Assembly: GCA_025175895.1 (NCBI GenBank)
Contig: CM045987.1
Coordinates: forward strand, 107,869,040-107,933,039
DNA from: Wurfbainia villosa
Lineage: Eukaryota > Streptophyta > Magnoliopsida > Zingiberales > Zingiberaceae
Reading direction: 5' to 3'
DNA: 64,000 nucleotides
The notes under the pieces are model-generated. The model saw only the letters and a list, made by a program, of their open reading frames with translations, searched no databases and had not been told where the DNA came from. The position numbers were made by a program, and so were the translations under genes. Of this stretch, positions 1 through 11,463 are shown piece after piece; position 1 is the first letter of the stretch; each line of letters opens with the position of its first letter.

Positions 1-229
1 GTCGCTAATTTAGTATTTTTTTTGTAGTGACAATGCCGCCTGACTCGTCTCAATTTGCTACAGACTGAGCAGTAAAGTTATAGTGTCATCTCTACAGATA
101 AGTTTTCAAACTTTCCTCGTATCCCCAGCAAGTTTAATTTGTAACAAACTTAAAATATATTCGTCTCTATTGTGATGGCTACATAATAAGTTGAGATAAC
201 AATAGCAAAGCCTACTCCTCAACATGTGA
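1..229. other. unassigned left edge
   Basis: No open frame, LTR end or primer site is visible here. It directly precedes a decayed copia gag and is probably the leader or N-terminal end of the same old element. This is inference from position only. Confidence 0.3.
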
Positions 230-741
230 GTGCCCCCTCTATAACGATTGGGACTGTCCCAATCGATCATTGGGAAAAACCAAAAAAGTTCATTGGTTTG
301 AACTTCAAGAAGTGGAAGAAAAAAAATATTTTTCTACTTAACCACGCTTAGTTTCTGAAAAATGAACCTCCCAAGGTACCTAAGGGTGTGAGTGATGCCT
401 TGACCTTCAATGTTGTGGAGGCATGAAACCACTCATAGTTTCTTTGTAGAAACTACATCCTCAATTGTTTGACAGATAAGCTATACAATGTGTATTGCAC
501 AAAGAAGTCAACTAAGGAACTGTGGGAATCCTTAGATCGAAAATACCGAATAGAGTATGTTGCGGCCAAAAAGTTCATTGTTGGTCAATTCCTGGACTAT
601 AAAATGGTGGAGTCCAAGATGGTGATCAGCAAAGTGTAGGAGCTTCAAGTGATTCTGTATGAAATTCACTCAGAAGGCATGGTGTTGAGTGAAACCTTCC
701 AAGTGGCTTCTATAATAGAAAAAATGCCTCCTGGTTGGAAG
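230..741 (+). pseudogene. decayed Ty1/copia gag (UBN2-type)
   Basis: The plus frame reads like the N-terminal half of a copia Gag of the UBN2 type. It contains KPEKFIGLNFKKWKKKI, then LTDKLYNVYCTKKSTKELWESL, shortened here to its core TKELWES, and later YEIHSEGMVLSE. Gag would package element RNA in cytoplasmic particles. At least four in-frame stops are present, for example after LSF and after NVVEA. The frame ends abruptly at PPGWK, where the LTR at 742 begins, so that LTR inserted into this gag. No continuation of this gag was found elsewhere in the window. Copia gag is clear; the lineage is not. Confidence 0.75.
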
Positions 742-1316
742 TGTTGGGATCACAATTGAAGTCCCACATCGAGTCTAAGTTAAGATTAATAAGTTAGTCT
801 TATTGGATCCTAAACTCATTCGATTAATGGGCTAATCTAATCAGATCCTAAACTTATTGGATTAATCTAATATGCATTTGAGTTTTTCAAACATGTCCAC
901 AAATAAATTCCACATTTAATAAAAATAAAGAAAATGTCATATTAGATATGACTTGGAGGTTAAGTAATAAACACGATCTTATCTGATAAGATCGTGTAAG
1001 ATTATGTCAATTGAAAAGGCTAGGTCTTTTTAGTCTCTCCTTAAATAGTAGCTAGCACTACGGCATGGGGTAATGAAAAAAAAACCATGATTTCTCCAAT
1101 TGGGTTGGTGAGACGGACGACGGTTGTGCTTGTGTTGATACCAAAGAGGTGCGAATGTATTGATCGCGCTCAGATCAACTTGACCCTCCAGCTTTGAAAA
1201 GTTCACACATCAAGGGTAGTATTCTAAACCAACATTCAATTAGAATATGTATGGATCCTCACTGGGTTCCTTTTTTCACTATGTATTTTATTTTAATTTC
1301 GCTTTGGAATCCAACA
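742..1316 (+). repeat. copia 5' LTR (element of 742)
   Basis: It starts TGTTGGGATC, ends CCAACA and is followed at once by a tRNA-Met primer site, so it is a 5' LTR of about 575 bp in plus orientation. A TTAAATAG box near 1030 is a possible TATA element. A perfect palindrome lies at 971-997. No second copy of this LTR was found in the window, so the 3' end of the element is missing or highly altered. Confidence 0.85.
971..997. promoter_or_regulatory. perfect palindrome in LTR, GATAAG arms
   Basis: Two perfect 13-bp arms (971-983 and 985-997) are separated by one base. Each arm carries GATAAG or its complement flanked by GATCGTGT. It lies about 35 to 60 bp before the possible TATA box, where a U3 control element would sit. 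GATAAG is a known plant I-box/GATA core; the role here is inference. Confidence 0.55.
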
Positions 1317-1334
1317 GTGGTATCAAAGCCACTT
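1317..1334 (+). promoter_or_regulatory. primer binding site, initiator tRNA-Met
   Basis: GTGGTATCAAAGCC directly follows the LTR. It matches the plant copia PBS TGGTATCAGAGC with one change (G to A), so it primes minus-strand synthesis from tRNA-Met. Confidence 0.85.
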
Positions 1335-3055
1335 GTGAATTCGATTGAATCACTTTTAATATTTAGTTTTATATATGATATAAACAAACATATTTATTGT
1401 GGTTTTATGATTTATGGGTATTTTGATTAATTTCTATGAAATAGAAACAATTTAATTGGATTAAACAATATTTGTTGTTTAATTTGATTAAACATTAGTG
1501 ATTATAGTTTGCTCATGATTATATGAGCGATATAATCTGGTTTCATTCGATTAATCTTACATTGGGGATTTAAGATTGATATGAATAATCTTTTGTGAAT
1601 AGATTATCAAATATTAATTATCCGATTTAATTAATAGTTGAAGTTGTGATTTGATTACAATGTTGAAACAATCTATTGTGAACAGTGTGTGAAAGTTCGA
1701 CGGTTAATATTAAAGAGAAATATAGTAGTGACTCATTCAACGAGTTAAGAAAAGTGTTTACCTTCAAGGCCTCCACCCCCGATCCCCCGCAAGAGGCGTT
1801 GACCCCTTGAACCTCACCAGGGGCGCTGCCCCTTATAACCCTGCCAGGGGCGTTGCCCCTTGGAACCCCATATTGTTTCGCTGCATAAATCATTAATCAT
1901 AATAAAATAATGTTATAGAATTGATACATGTGATGTATAGCATGGTGCATGGTTATGTCCTATTACCAATATGATTGGTTGTGTGTATGATTGTTGTAAA
2001 AATTAATATGGCCTGCATGTCATGCCTTTTCTCTTTCCTTTCTAGTTGTAAAATTTCTCTTCTCATCTAACTCCCCTCAAATATAACTCGAGGTTTCTTT
2101 TGTTGTAATGTACAAATTAAAATAGTGCTAGTATTGTACTAGACCATAGGGTTATTATTGAGGAGAAAGAGACTAACAACACATGCTAACTGAGGAAGCA
2201 CTTGGAGAAGATGTAGATGCCTTAGGTTGACCTTTTCGATCTTCTCATTGTCTTGGGAAATTCATAAAAGTTTGGGGTCATAATCATGTCACATTTATTT
2301 TTGTTTTTGCCATGTATGTTGAAATATGTCATGTTTATGCCATGTATATTGATATATGCCATGATTATATTTGTATATGATGCATGTTAAATTTGTAATT
2401 TTATTGACATTAAGTCAATTTAAAATGCCTACCAAAGTTTGATACTCATTACTATCTTGATCAATAATAGACATGTTTGCCAAAGTAAAGTATCTTTATT
2501 TATCTTGGCAGAATGCGATAGGATAATTATGATATCCAACTTATCAAATATTGGGTATGACTTAACTAAGGTTAATAAACATGTTTGTCAAAGTAAAGTG
2601 TCAATCAGACCTTAGAGGCATACCATTAGATGGGCAAAGAACAACTAGTGTTGTTCACCTAATTATGAAGAGTTGTATTAGATGCAATTGGTAAATGTTA
2701 CTTACCTAAATAGCCAAGTCTTGGGTGATTAGCCAAAGTTAACTCAAGATAAGGTAAAATATGGATCTTGTGCCACTAAAATATCGAGCTTGGGGCTAGT
2801 AGTGTGGGTAAACTATGTCTACCCACATCCATGACTTGCTCCCATCCATCCTTATATTTTAGTGGGAGAATCATTTAATTAAAGTCCAAATTAAGTGAAT
2901 CTTAAATATGATACTCATCTTTGCATTTATTATTGTCGTAGATAACCATGTTCGCAAACACATCAAATACCCTATCACTATAATCTGTTCTTGAGAAGGA
3001 CAAGCTCAATAGAGCAACCTATTCCTGAACCACCTACTTCTAATACCCCCCATGC
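1335..3055 (+). other. copia leader of the 742 element
   Basis: This long untranslated leader lies between PBS and gag. It is A/T rich with frequent ATG/TATG runs and no convincing ORF. The one striking block is a set of three GC-rich direct repeats at 1787-1860. Short ORFs here look random. Confidence 0.6.
1787..1860. repeat. three 27-bp repeats with GGGGCGYTGCCCC dyad
   Basis: Three copies of AGGGGCGYTGCCCCTT, the first degenerate, are spaced about 27 bp apart (near 1793, 1819 and 1846). The middle copy, 1820-1832, is a perfect five-base dyad around GCT. The same 13 bases occur in minus orientation in the leader of copia E at 57180-57192. Confidence 0.75.
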
Positions 3056-3215
3056 TGATAAAAAAACCATCAAGATGATGCTTTGGATGTGTCATGTCTT
3101 ATGCTTTCCATCATGAACTATGAGCTTCAGAAGTATCATAAAAATATAGATGCTTATGGTATGGTTGAACATTTAAGATGACTATATCAAGAGCAGGCAA
3201 AGTGCTCGAGCTAAG
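3056..3215 (+). pseudogene. copia gag fragment
   Basis: The frame reads DALDVSCLMLSIMNYELQ and then AYGMVEHLR, closely similar to the Gag of copia E (55338-55610), which has SCLMLATMNSELQ and AHDMVEHLRQLYQGQA. It has a stop in place of the Q after VEHLR and collapses after EQAKC. It belongs by position to the element whose LTR is at 742. Only about 50 residues survive. Confidence 0.75.
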
Positions 3216-3354
3216 TACGCTCAATGTTGGTACTTGGATGAGGAGAGTTGTACTCTTTGCTTGATTGAGTAGACATCATGCTAAGTACTCAAAGTACTTG
3301 AAAGAAGCACGAGGTGATCGGGATGCCACGTAATGGTGCTTGGAACCTCAGTGT
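3216..3354. other. short unassigned flank before the outer Athila
   Basis: About 140 bp of host sequence lie between the gag fragment and the Athila LTR. The last five bases, AGTGT, pair with AGTGC at 36896-36900 as the likely target duplication. No gene is seen. Confidence 0.5.
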
Positions 3355-4784
3355 TGATGCACCCGAGCATGACCCCAAATCTCTGACGATAATGGCCGGT
3401 AGACTAGATGTGTGCGCTCATGCTCAATGCCCACAAGTGCACAATTATCGTCAAGTTATAAATTATGTATCGATCCCACAGAGACTGTGATTCGAGTACT
3501 ATTTATTCAGTGAATGTTGTTTGTTCGGATTAAGTCTCTTGCGAGTCAGAAGTGGGGTCGATGACAGTCTTGACTCAAGTACGGTGTCACTTGGAGAAAA
3601 CGAAGGGTGACTCAAAGTTGCTTAAGGAATTTTAGGATTTCAGTTTCACTTGTGCGTTGTTAAATATGCTATCAATTTAATGCTCCTAGGATCTCTAGTT
3701 ATGATCTTGAGGGAGGATTATCGTATGTAATCCGAATGAACTTTTGCTTCTACCAGGAACTACCTATTCCTAGCCAAGTTTCCCTTTCAGATCGTTAAAG
3801 CTCAGGGGGTTGATATCTTTGGTAGCCCCCTATCACTGGGGTCCCTCAACCGTTCTTGAGTTGATGTCTCCTACTTTGGGCCTTCTACTGGGATAGGTTC
3901 ATGGGTTTCTAAGATGTCCTCTTGATCCCTATGAATCAGTGGATCATATTTCATATCCTACTCTTTCACAGCCTACTTCCTATGGTTATGGGAGGGAGGA
4001 TGACCGTAAGGTCCCTCCTGGGTTCTCCTAGATCTTGATACAAAGGCTTTCCACCCTAATATGACCTATGTACGGTAGAAATAGAATCAAGATATAATGT
4101 TCATCGATCTAGACAACATAAATTGCAAATATAATTCAAAAGCGATGAATAGATATCTGAACTAGCATGTCCAACATACACAAGTTACTCCCTAATCCTA
4201 GAATCAAAGTATCTACTCCATGAATAAGGAATAACAAACACAATACATATTTTTATAAATCATTACAATCAAAATTGAATTATGAATAGAAATAATATGC
4301 TCTGTTGGATCCAATACGATGTCTTGGTCGCTCTTCAAAGTCGGCTTTCCTGATTTGCCAGCGAAACCCTAGGCTACATAAGTCGTACTATTGCCACACG
4401 ATCATGTGAAATCCACACTGTCGTCCATGTGGAAGGATATAAATCGATCCTTGAACCTCGCATCTAGAATAGGCACGACCATGTGAGATTCACATGGTCA
4501 GTCGTGTCCTCCTCTGGAGCTCCAAACTAATGTCCTCTTCTAGTCTAAAGCTTGCCTATCTTTGAGACACAGGCAGAGCATGCTTGCCTTCATTGAGCTC
4601 CATTTATTTAGCCATTTTGCCTCCAAAATGCCGCTCAGCACATAAAAATAACAAAAAAAGATCTCCAAACTAGGAAATAGTGAATGAATGCAAAACAAGT
4701 GAGAATATGCATGAAACAAGTATGAAATACAATGAGATGTGTGCTAAAACTACTCCTAAAATCTTATATGATTTGCACATATCA
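3355..4784 (-). repeat. 3' LTR of outer Athila
   Basis: In plus view it runs TGATGCACCC...CATATCA and matches 35368-36895 along its length. That includes the shared blocks GCCCACAAGTGCAC and the run of stop-filled sequence around CCTACTCTTTCACAGCC. Mutations are mainly transitions. Its U3-side part (about 4395-4510) has CACACGGTCGTGTGG-like dyads, partly decayed. Confidence 0.9.
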
Positions 4785-4800
4785 AAATCCCCCAGACTTA
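4785..4800 (-). promoter_or_regulatory. polypurine tract of outer Athila
   Basis: Read on the minus strand this is CTAAGTCTGGGGGATT, abutting the LTR start TGATATG. It is the expected start of plus-strand DNA synthesis. The inner Athila has the related CTAGGGGAAG at the same place. Confidence 0.75.
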
Positions 4801-5690
4801 GATCTTTGCTTATCCTCAAGCAAACCTCAGTGCCATGAGTTTTTAAAAAGTCTTGTTCACATACTTAGCATGTTTACAAAACTTATCAAGGGGTACTTTC
4901 AATCAAAGCAAATAGATATGTTCTAAAAATTCACTAGGTTAGCTTTTCGTACATGTGCTAAGAAAATTTCCTAAGGGATTTACATTCCATGTTTAGTTAA
5001 GTCCTCATCCTATAGCTTTCCTAAGGTTTCCAACTTTTAGGCACTAACCTTCCCTAAGTGAGGGTCATTCCCTAGAGTTAGCATAATGTCTCAAAGATGT
5101 GCTTGGTATTTAGAGAAATTGATAGGTGTTTTCCAGTAACCTAACTCGGTCTAAAAGGGGCACCTAACCTTTTCTACCAATGACAACTATATTTTTTTCA
5201 ACCCTCATTTTTTTCTCACTTTTTTTTTTCTTTTTTCCTTCTCTTTTTTTTTTGTTATTATCTTCACTAACATTTTGATTTTTTTGAATGAGCTTACACA
5301 ATCTGAGCATCTCCAGTAACTAAAATGCTAATCTAGAGTCACTTATGAATTCTAAAGTACTAGACTATTGAGATGAATCATAACTAGGTATGTACTAGAT
5401 TCTACTTTTCAGAATATTCGATTAGTGTAAATGTGAAGAAAAGCTAACAAGTAAAAATTTAGGGTATCCAATAAAGCATCTCAAAATAAAGTATCAAGAG
5501 ATAAAAGAAAGTAAACTACCTATGGCATGAGAATATAATGTCAAGGTTTTCAAAAATATCACTGACGCAACTTAAAGGAACAAACAATTAATTGCTGAAA
5601 AGAAACCTCAATACTACATGCATGAGCAAATAAATGCAAATAATCTTGCAAAGTAAATGAAAACCAAACCTAGATGACATAAAACTATAA
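4801..5690 (-). other. Athila 3' untranslated region
   Basis: This noncoding stretch between the env-position ORF and the PPT is homologous to 22520-23400 in the inner Athila (shared CCTCAAGCAAACCTCAG and CATCTCCAGTAACTAAAATGC). It holds a T-rich run at about 5190-5285. Nothing coding is seen. Confidence 0.7.
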
Positions 5691-6140
5691 CTAGGAGAAG
5701 AATATAGCAAAATGTAAGTCTCCCCCAAACTTAAATAAAACTGTACCTCTAGCATAGTGGCTTAGGCAAGAAGTCTGGTAGTCTCGGCATGTCAGGCTCG
5801 TGGGAGAATTGTTTGCTCTGCTGCTAGTCCCACATGTACATGTGTCAATCTGGGAACTGATGGATACAATGGATGCTCTGTGCTCTTCCTCCCTGGCCCA
5901 CTGTGAATGTGCATCTCGCATGAACTGCCGTACCTCCAGGCAATATGCGGCCTCCTCTTGGAAATAATACTGGGTCTGGTCATAGAACTCCTCAACCCAC
6001 TAGAAATGGTCTTGTAGGCCCTGAAACTAAGTCTGCATGTAGGTGTTGTGCTCCTCCCATCACTACCCCTGTGTCTGCTGCTCTATGAAGATATCATCGA
6101 GGAGCGATTGAAACTCCAAGAAGTCGTAAGCAGACGTACC
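5691..6140 (-). pseudogene. C-terminal part of env-position ORF, outer Athila
   Basis: In shifted minus frames it gives WAREEEHRASIVSISSQID, matching WAREKEHQATVASTSSQID in the inner copy (23461-23817). It is the 3' end of the ORF whose N-terminal part lies at 17944-19060; element A inserted between them. Frameshifts split it. No membrane helix is evident in this part, so env is a positional label only. Confidence 0.7.
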
Positions 6141-7144
6141 TGTTGGTGTAGGGGCACCAGATAATCGAACCTAGGTTTTGATAATGACAAAGATTCAAAG
6201 TTAAGTTATTTTGTTATCTCATGTGCTATGTTGAGTGTGTAGGTAATGTATTAGACTTTCCTAAGGTCAAAGACGCTAGGAGAATCTTAGGAAGGAGAAA
6301 CCTCGATGGTCGAGTGACCGGAAGTTAAGCAACAGATCAGAAGGACCAAAGGTAAGCAAGTTAAGAATCTTATGTGGAGAGGACAGGTCGCATCCTCAGT
6401 ACGGGGGACTAAGGCTTCCAGAGGAAGGTCGAAGTCGAGATCGAATAGTCTAGGACTTTCACAATGCATGTCATTATGCATTTCTTGTGCTAACCTTATG
6501 TTGCAAGTGTCAGGTTGGAACCTCAAGTGTAGCAGTCGACTGGGGCAGTCGATTGCCAATAGGAGCAGTTGACTGATGTGAGTGTGAAGAGCCTAGTGCC
6601 ACCTCAAGGATAAAGTTTGTGGATAAAGTTTTATCTAGATCTGGATCTAAATCGAGATCTAAATGTGCTAGGGTTTGGAAAGCTATAAAATAAGGGGTGA
6701 GCCACCCCCATTCATCGTTTAGAAAGCTCCCAAAGTGCTCCATTAATCTAAAGTTCTCATCGCCAAGCCACAATGTCATAACTCCGACCAAGCTTCCATC
6801 ATCCATCTTAAAAGTCCTTAGTTCTCTAAATTGTTGTTTCTTTTGTTTATTACTTGCAAAGAGGAAAGGTAGACATGTTACCTTCTCCTCTACATTCTTG
6901 TATTGCTTCGTATCTCTTACTTCCAACAAGGAAAAGAGTTTTAGTGATTTGCCCTTCGAAGGCGATCAAAGATTGCAAGGTCTTGGACTAGCAGTCAGTT
7001 GGTCATGAACCAAGTAAAAACAAACGTGTCATTTTGTTTTTTCTTTGTGTTGTTTTTTGCTATGATTTACTTTGTTTTTAAAATAAAGAAAAGTTTTTTT
7101 TCAATACGCTATTCACCCCCTCTAGCGTCTTTCTTAATCCTACA
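6141..7144 (+). repeat. 5' LTR of element A
   Basis: TGTTGGTGTAGGGG...CTACA. Its end shows TATTCACCCCCTCTAGCG, a block also found near the LTR ends of elements B and C and near the LTR starts of H and G on the opposite strand. A few CAGTCGACTG-type palindromes lie at 6533-6570. Confidence 0.9.
6684..6692 (+). promoter_or_regulatory. TATA box of element A LTR
   Basis: GCTATAAAATAAGG is conserved in the 3' LTR at about 10964 as GCTATAAAAGAAGG. About 450 bp follow it to the LTR end. It is the best candidate core promoter. Confidence 0.6.
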
Positions 7145-7146
7145 AT

Positions 7147-7162
7147 TGATATCAGAGCGAGG
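7147..7162 (+). promoter_or_regulatory. primer binding site of element A
   Basis: TGATATCAGAGCGAGG follows the LTR by two bases. It differs from the tRNA-Met consensus TGGTATCAGAGC at one base (G to A), probably later decay. Confidence 0.8.
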
Positions 7163-7643
7163 ACGCTCAGATTCGGTGCAACCACTGATCGAGCAATTTT
7201 TTCTTTTTTTTTGTTTATTCTTTGCTTAAGTTTTTACTTCCCAGACTACTAATCCAAGACCAAGTCTTGGTACATTGTTTTTTTATTTGTGTGTTTGCAA
7301 GTATCTAAAGTTCTACAACCGAACCAATTGCTTCTGGAGTAGCTGATGGTAAAATGATCGTATCTTTTGATATAAGTGGAGGCACAAAATGTGCAACCCA
7401 CTGAATCGAAGCTCTCTCTAAGATCTACACATCTTATGGGGGTATACCCTATAACAATCTTCTTTTGACACCAAAAAATGTCGTTTAATATATTTTCGAG
7501 GACATCGAAAGTTGTAAGTGATTAGTTTTTGCTTAGTTTTTCATTTTTTTTTTGCAGTTTATTATTATTTCTTGCATTACTAATCCAAGACCAAGTCTTG
7601 GAAAATTTTTTTTGGTTTGTATTTTTGTTTTGTAAGGTAATCA

Positions 7644-9075
7644 ATGGCACATCTTGAGGGGTATAACACCGTCAGAGCTCCCTTCTTTAACAGAGATGAC
7701 TTCTGTTATTGGAAGGGTCGGATGGAGTGCTATCTTAAGACCCAAGTTGAGATGTGGATTGTTATTCAGATGGGGTTCAGTCTATCGACGAATGAAGAAG
7801 GAGAGTTCATGGACTGCGACAAGTGGACCAATGTATTGAAGCAACAAGTAGAGGCTGACGCAGAAGCAACTCAAATCTTGCAATGTGGCTTATCCAAGGA
7901 GGAGATCAATCGAATTGGTCCATTCATCAGCGGCAAGGATCTATGGAACAAGCTCATCAAACTCCATGAAGGGTCATCCGACACAAAGGTATGTAAGAGA
8001 GATCTCTTAGTCAATAAATTATATAATTTGAAAATGCAGGACAATGAGACCACGAGCCAACTCCATGCTCGCATTCAAGACATCCTAAATGGCCTTCATG
8101 CCATACAACAAAAGGTAGAAAATCGAGACGTCATAAGGTACGCACTTAATGCTTTCCCTAGGACCACTTTGTGGGCATCCATGGTTGATGCTTACAAAGT
8201 ATCTAGAGATTTTTCTAAAATTAGATTAGATGAATTATTTTTTGAATTTGAGCTTCATGAACAATCTAGCTCAACTCCGGTCGAGAGAAGTATAACTTTG
8301 ATTGCAGGATAAAAGAAAGGAAAGAGCAAACCCCCGCTCGAAGAGTTCGAATCTGAGTAAGAATCGGAGGGAGAAATGGAGACCGAACTAGTCAATCTAG
8401 CTCGGAAAAAGATCAGAAAAGAAAGAAAGTCTATGAAGCAATCAAAGGACAAGAAAATTGAGAAAAACATAAGACCTCCACAAAACTACAAGTGTTATGA
8501 GTGCAAGAAAAAAGGGGCACTTCAAGTTAGACTGCCCTAATCTGAAGCCATAACAAAAACAACCCAAGAAGGCATTCAAAGCAACTTGGTAAGAGTCATC
8601 AAATGAGGAAGAAGATGTTCAAGTTGACAACTATGCCTTTATGGCAAATCAATCTGAATCAGAGACTAATACAAATTCCGAGTCCGAATTCAAACCTGAC
8701 TCCGATGATGAGTTCGAGTCAAGACTCAAAGTTAGAGCAAAGGAGAAGATCAAGGTAAGTCGTTCATTAATTGGCAATTTATATCATGCAATATAATTGT
8801 TGAAAAATAAATTGACTAAGTCCGAGTCTAAAGTTGAGTCTTTACTTAAGGAGGTTAAAATCCTTAAGCACAAGGCTAGCCTAACCTCTTCAACTAGTCA
8901 AGTTCAAGAGGGAAACTCAACTCAAGTCAAAAAACTTGCAAAAGAGAATTCTCTCTTGAAAGGGAAAGTTCAAGAGCTTAGGACATCATTGGAAAGGTTC
9001 ACGTTGGGTTCCAAGGGTCTTGACCTAATCCTTGGAACTCAAAGAGTCGTGTACAACAAGACGACTCGAGTTTAG
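7644..9075 (+). pseudogene. copia gag of element A (UBN2, knuckle, coiled coil)
   Basis: The intact first part (7644-8312, ATG in good context after the PBS leader) gives 222 residues. YWKGRMECYLKT and GKDLWNKLIKLHEGSS match the Gag cores of elements G and H (WWKKRMEVFFKT, AKEMWEKLIEIHEGTS). After a stop following TLIAG the frame continues through a Lys/Glu-rich stretch to one zinc knuckle, CYECKKKG, where the phase is lost by an extra base. It resumes at 8797-9075 with a Leu/Lys/Glu coiled coil ending in LDLILGTQRVVYNK, the counterpart of LNMIIGSQRASFNK in H. Gag is expected to form the particle. It is broken by one stop and at least one frameshift. Confidence 0.85.
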
Positions 9076-10366
9076 ATCGACCAATAGATCATTTCTTTCA
9101 CTAGTAAATTGTGATCGTAAATGAATCCAAGCATGGGTCCCTAAGTCGAGTCTAAAATCACAACTAGGTTTGACTAAGTATTAGATTCCCAAAGATCAAA
9201 TCCACTATGTGGATAGACCATATCAATTCAATGATCTAGGGGGGGCCAATACTAAATTTGTGTGCTCAATTACTTGATTAATTTAGTTTTGCATGCCTAG
9301 TTAGTTATTACTTTCTTAATTTAGAATGGTTAGATAGGACCAAAGGTTAATTAATCTTGAAAACATAGTATCAGGACGTGGTGAGATGATAGTATGTTAG
9401 AGAAACGAAGTCACATGTATCCAAGTAAGATAAGGAGTATCTAGCTTGGTGCACTTAGCTAAGTGGAACTGACTGAAGCTACCTCACCACATCCTAAACT
9501 AGTTAGACCAGGATTTAACCCTAAAGTAAATTAAGTGTATAATTTCTTAAGTTGGTTATGTCTAAGGAAGTGATAGTTGTTCCGATCAAAGAAGGCCTCT
9601 GTGGCTCACCACAACCTGGAAGCCCTCTTTCAAAATGTTCACTTAGGTTAAATCCAAATCTAACCCAAGGTTAATTATTTTTTAAATCATTAAAATTAAC
9701 AAAGTAAAATTGAAAACCATCTTACAAAACACATAAGGTTAATATGATTTGAGACACATAAAATGGGTGAGATGTTAAGGACAATTTAAATAAAAATAAC
9801 ATAATTTTTTAAGTGCCTTCAAAATTAATAAATAAATATTTTCTTAAAACTAGTTATTAATATTCGTGATTGTCGTGTAGATATGCTTAATTTTTGATAA
9901 TATATAAAAAAACACCTTACTACATATTAGTATCTTTTCAATATCATTATTGGTGAAGAGAGAAAAGAAAGACTTAAATTGATCCTACACCTCTAGTTAC
10001 GTCTAGGTTGGTATATGATCCTTAGAACTTAAATTGATATGTAGAAATTAACTTCAAAGGATAGATTGTTTTTTTAAAGTAAAGGACACATGCTTGGATT
10101 CACAGAAGTGTTCACTACTTCATGTTTTATCATTTGACCATTTAAAAATGAACTTATCAAAGTTGTTTCAGAAAATTTAAAATTATATTGCTTTTTGATA
10201 TATGGCAAAGGGGGGAGAAGAAAAAGCTAATTCAAAATTAACTCAAAAATACTATTACTTTGTCACCACGAATTAAGGAAGAGTTTAGTTAAGGGGTAGT
10301 TTAGTTAAGGGGGAGTCGTTGTCATGAACTTATTTTCCTTAATTTTGTATTATGTTGCCATAGATC
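9076..10366 (+). other. noncoding 3' spacer of element A
   Basis: About 1.3 kb between gag and PPT where an autonomous copia would have pol. I see only short random frames, A/T-rich sequence, and no protease, DDE or YVDD motif. Confidence 0.7.
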
Positions 10367-10380
10367 AAAAAGGGAGAGAT
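10367..10380 (+). promoter_or_regulatory. polypurine tract of element A
   Basis: AAAAAGGGAGAGAT immediately precedes the 3' LTR start TGTTGGTACA. Confidence 0.85.
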
Positions 10381-10982
10381 TGTTGGTACAGGGGCACCAG
10401 ATAATCGAACCTAGACTTTGATAATATCAAAGATTCAAAGTTAAGTTATTTTGTTATCTCATGTGCTATGTTGAGTGTGCAGGTAATGTATTAGAATTTT
10501 CTAAGGTTAAAGATGACAGGAGAATCTCAGGAAGGAAAAACCTTGGTGGTCGAGTGACCGGAAGCTAAGCAACAGATCAGAAAGACAAAAGGTAAGCAAG
10601 GTAAGAACCTTGTGTGGAGAGGACAAGTCATATCCTCAGTAGGGGGACAACCGTAGGCGATGATACGACTAAGGCTTTCGGAGGAAGGCCAAAATTGAGA
10701 TCAAACAGTCTAGGATTGTCACATTGCATGTCATTATGTATTTCTTGTGCTAACCTTATGTTGCAGGTGTCAGGTTGGAACCTCAAGTGTAGCAGTCGAC
10801 TAGAAATTTCAACAGGCAACTGGGGAAGTCGACTGCCAATAGGAACAATCGACTGATGTGCACATGAAGAGCCAAGTGTCACTTCAAGGATAAGGTTTGT
10901 GGATAAAGTTTTATCTTGATCTTGATCCAAATCTAGATTTGAACATGTTAGGGTTTGGAAAGCTATAAAAGAAGGGGTGAGG
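10381..10982 (+). repeat. 3' LTR of element A, left part
   Basis: It matches 6141-6700 and stops at TGAGG (10978-10982), the target duplication of element B. The rest of this LTR resumes at 17492. Confidence 0.9.
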
Positions 10983-11199
10983 TGTTGGTGCAATCATCCT
11001 AGGTCACGATTGACAAGACTCGAGTTTGACTCGAGTGATGTTTTGATGTTTGACATGGAAGGTTGACATTGATGTTTGACATTGATGTCCGATATTATTT
11101 TGGGGAGATTGTTGGAGCAATCGACCCGGGTCATGATTGACCGAACTTGAGATTGACTCGAGAGGGATTTTGATGGTTGACTAGAGTTGACCATGTCAT

Positions 11200-11463
11200 G
11201 GAAAGTCCAAGTCTTGAGTACTTGGCATGTAAAGTTCAAACATGGGTCTTGGTAAGGAAAAGTCCAAGCATGGGTCTTGGCATGGAAAGTCCAACATGGG
11301 TTGGCAAGGGAAAGTCCAAGCTTGAGTCTTGGCATTTGAGAAGTCCAAGGGGTTTGATATTGGCGGTGTAAAGTCCAAGCGGGAGTCTTGGCAACATAAG
11401 TCAAATGGTTGGCGGCGTAAAGTCCAATCGGAGTCTTGGCAGCGTAAGTCCAATGTGCCTTGG
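11200..11463 (+). repeat. tandem CCAAG...CTTGG mini-hairpins (B 5' LTR)
   Basis: About ten units of 20-35 bp, each of the form AAAGTCCAAG-N-CTTGGCA. Arms vary together: CCAAG pairs with CTTGG in most units, and CCAAC with GTTGG in the CCAACATGGGTTGG unit. The related arrays are at 16179-16442, 26647-26975 and 51450-51640. Confidence 0.8.

Noticed and set aside
1194..1430. 78-residue plus ORF across the LTR/PBS boundary
   Set aside because: It crosses the LTR end and primer site, so it is chance.
11200..11463. CRISPR-like array of short repeats
   Set aside because: Units differ in length and sequence, there are no unique equal-length spacers and the setting is a plant LTR.
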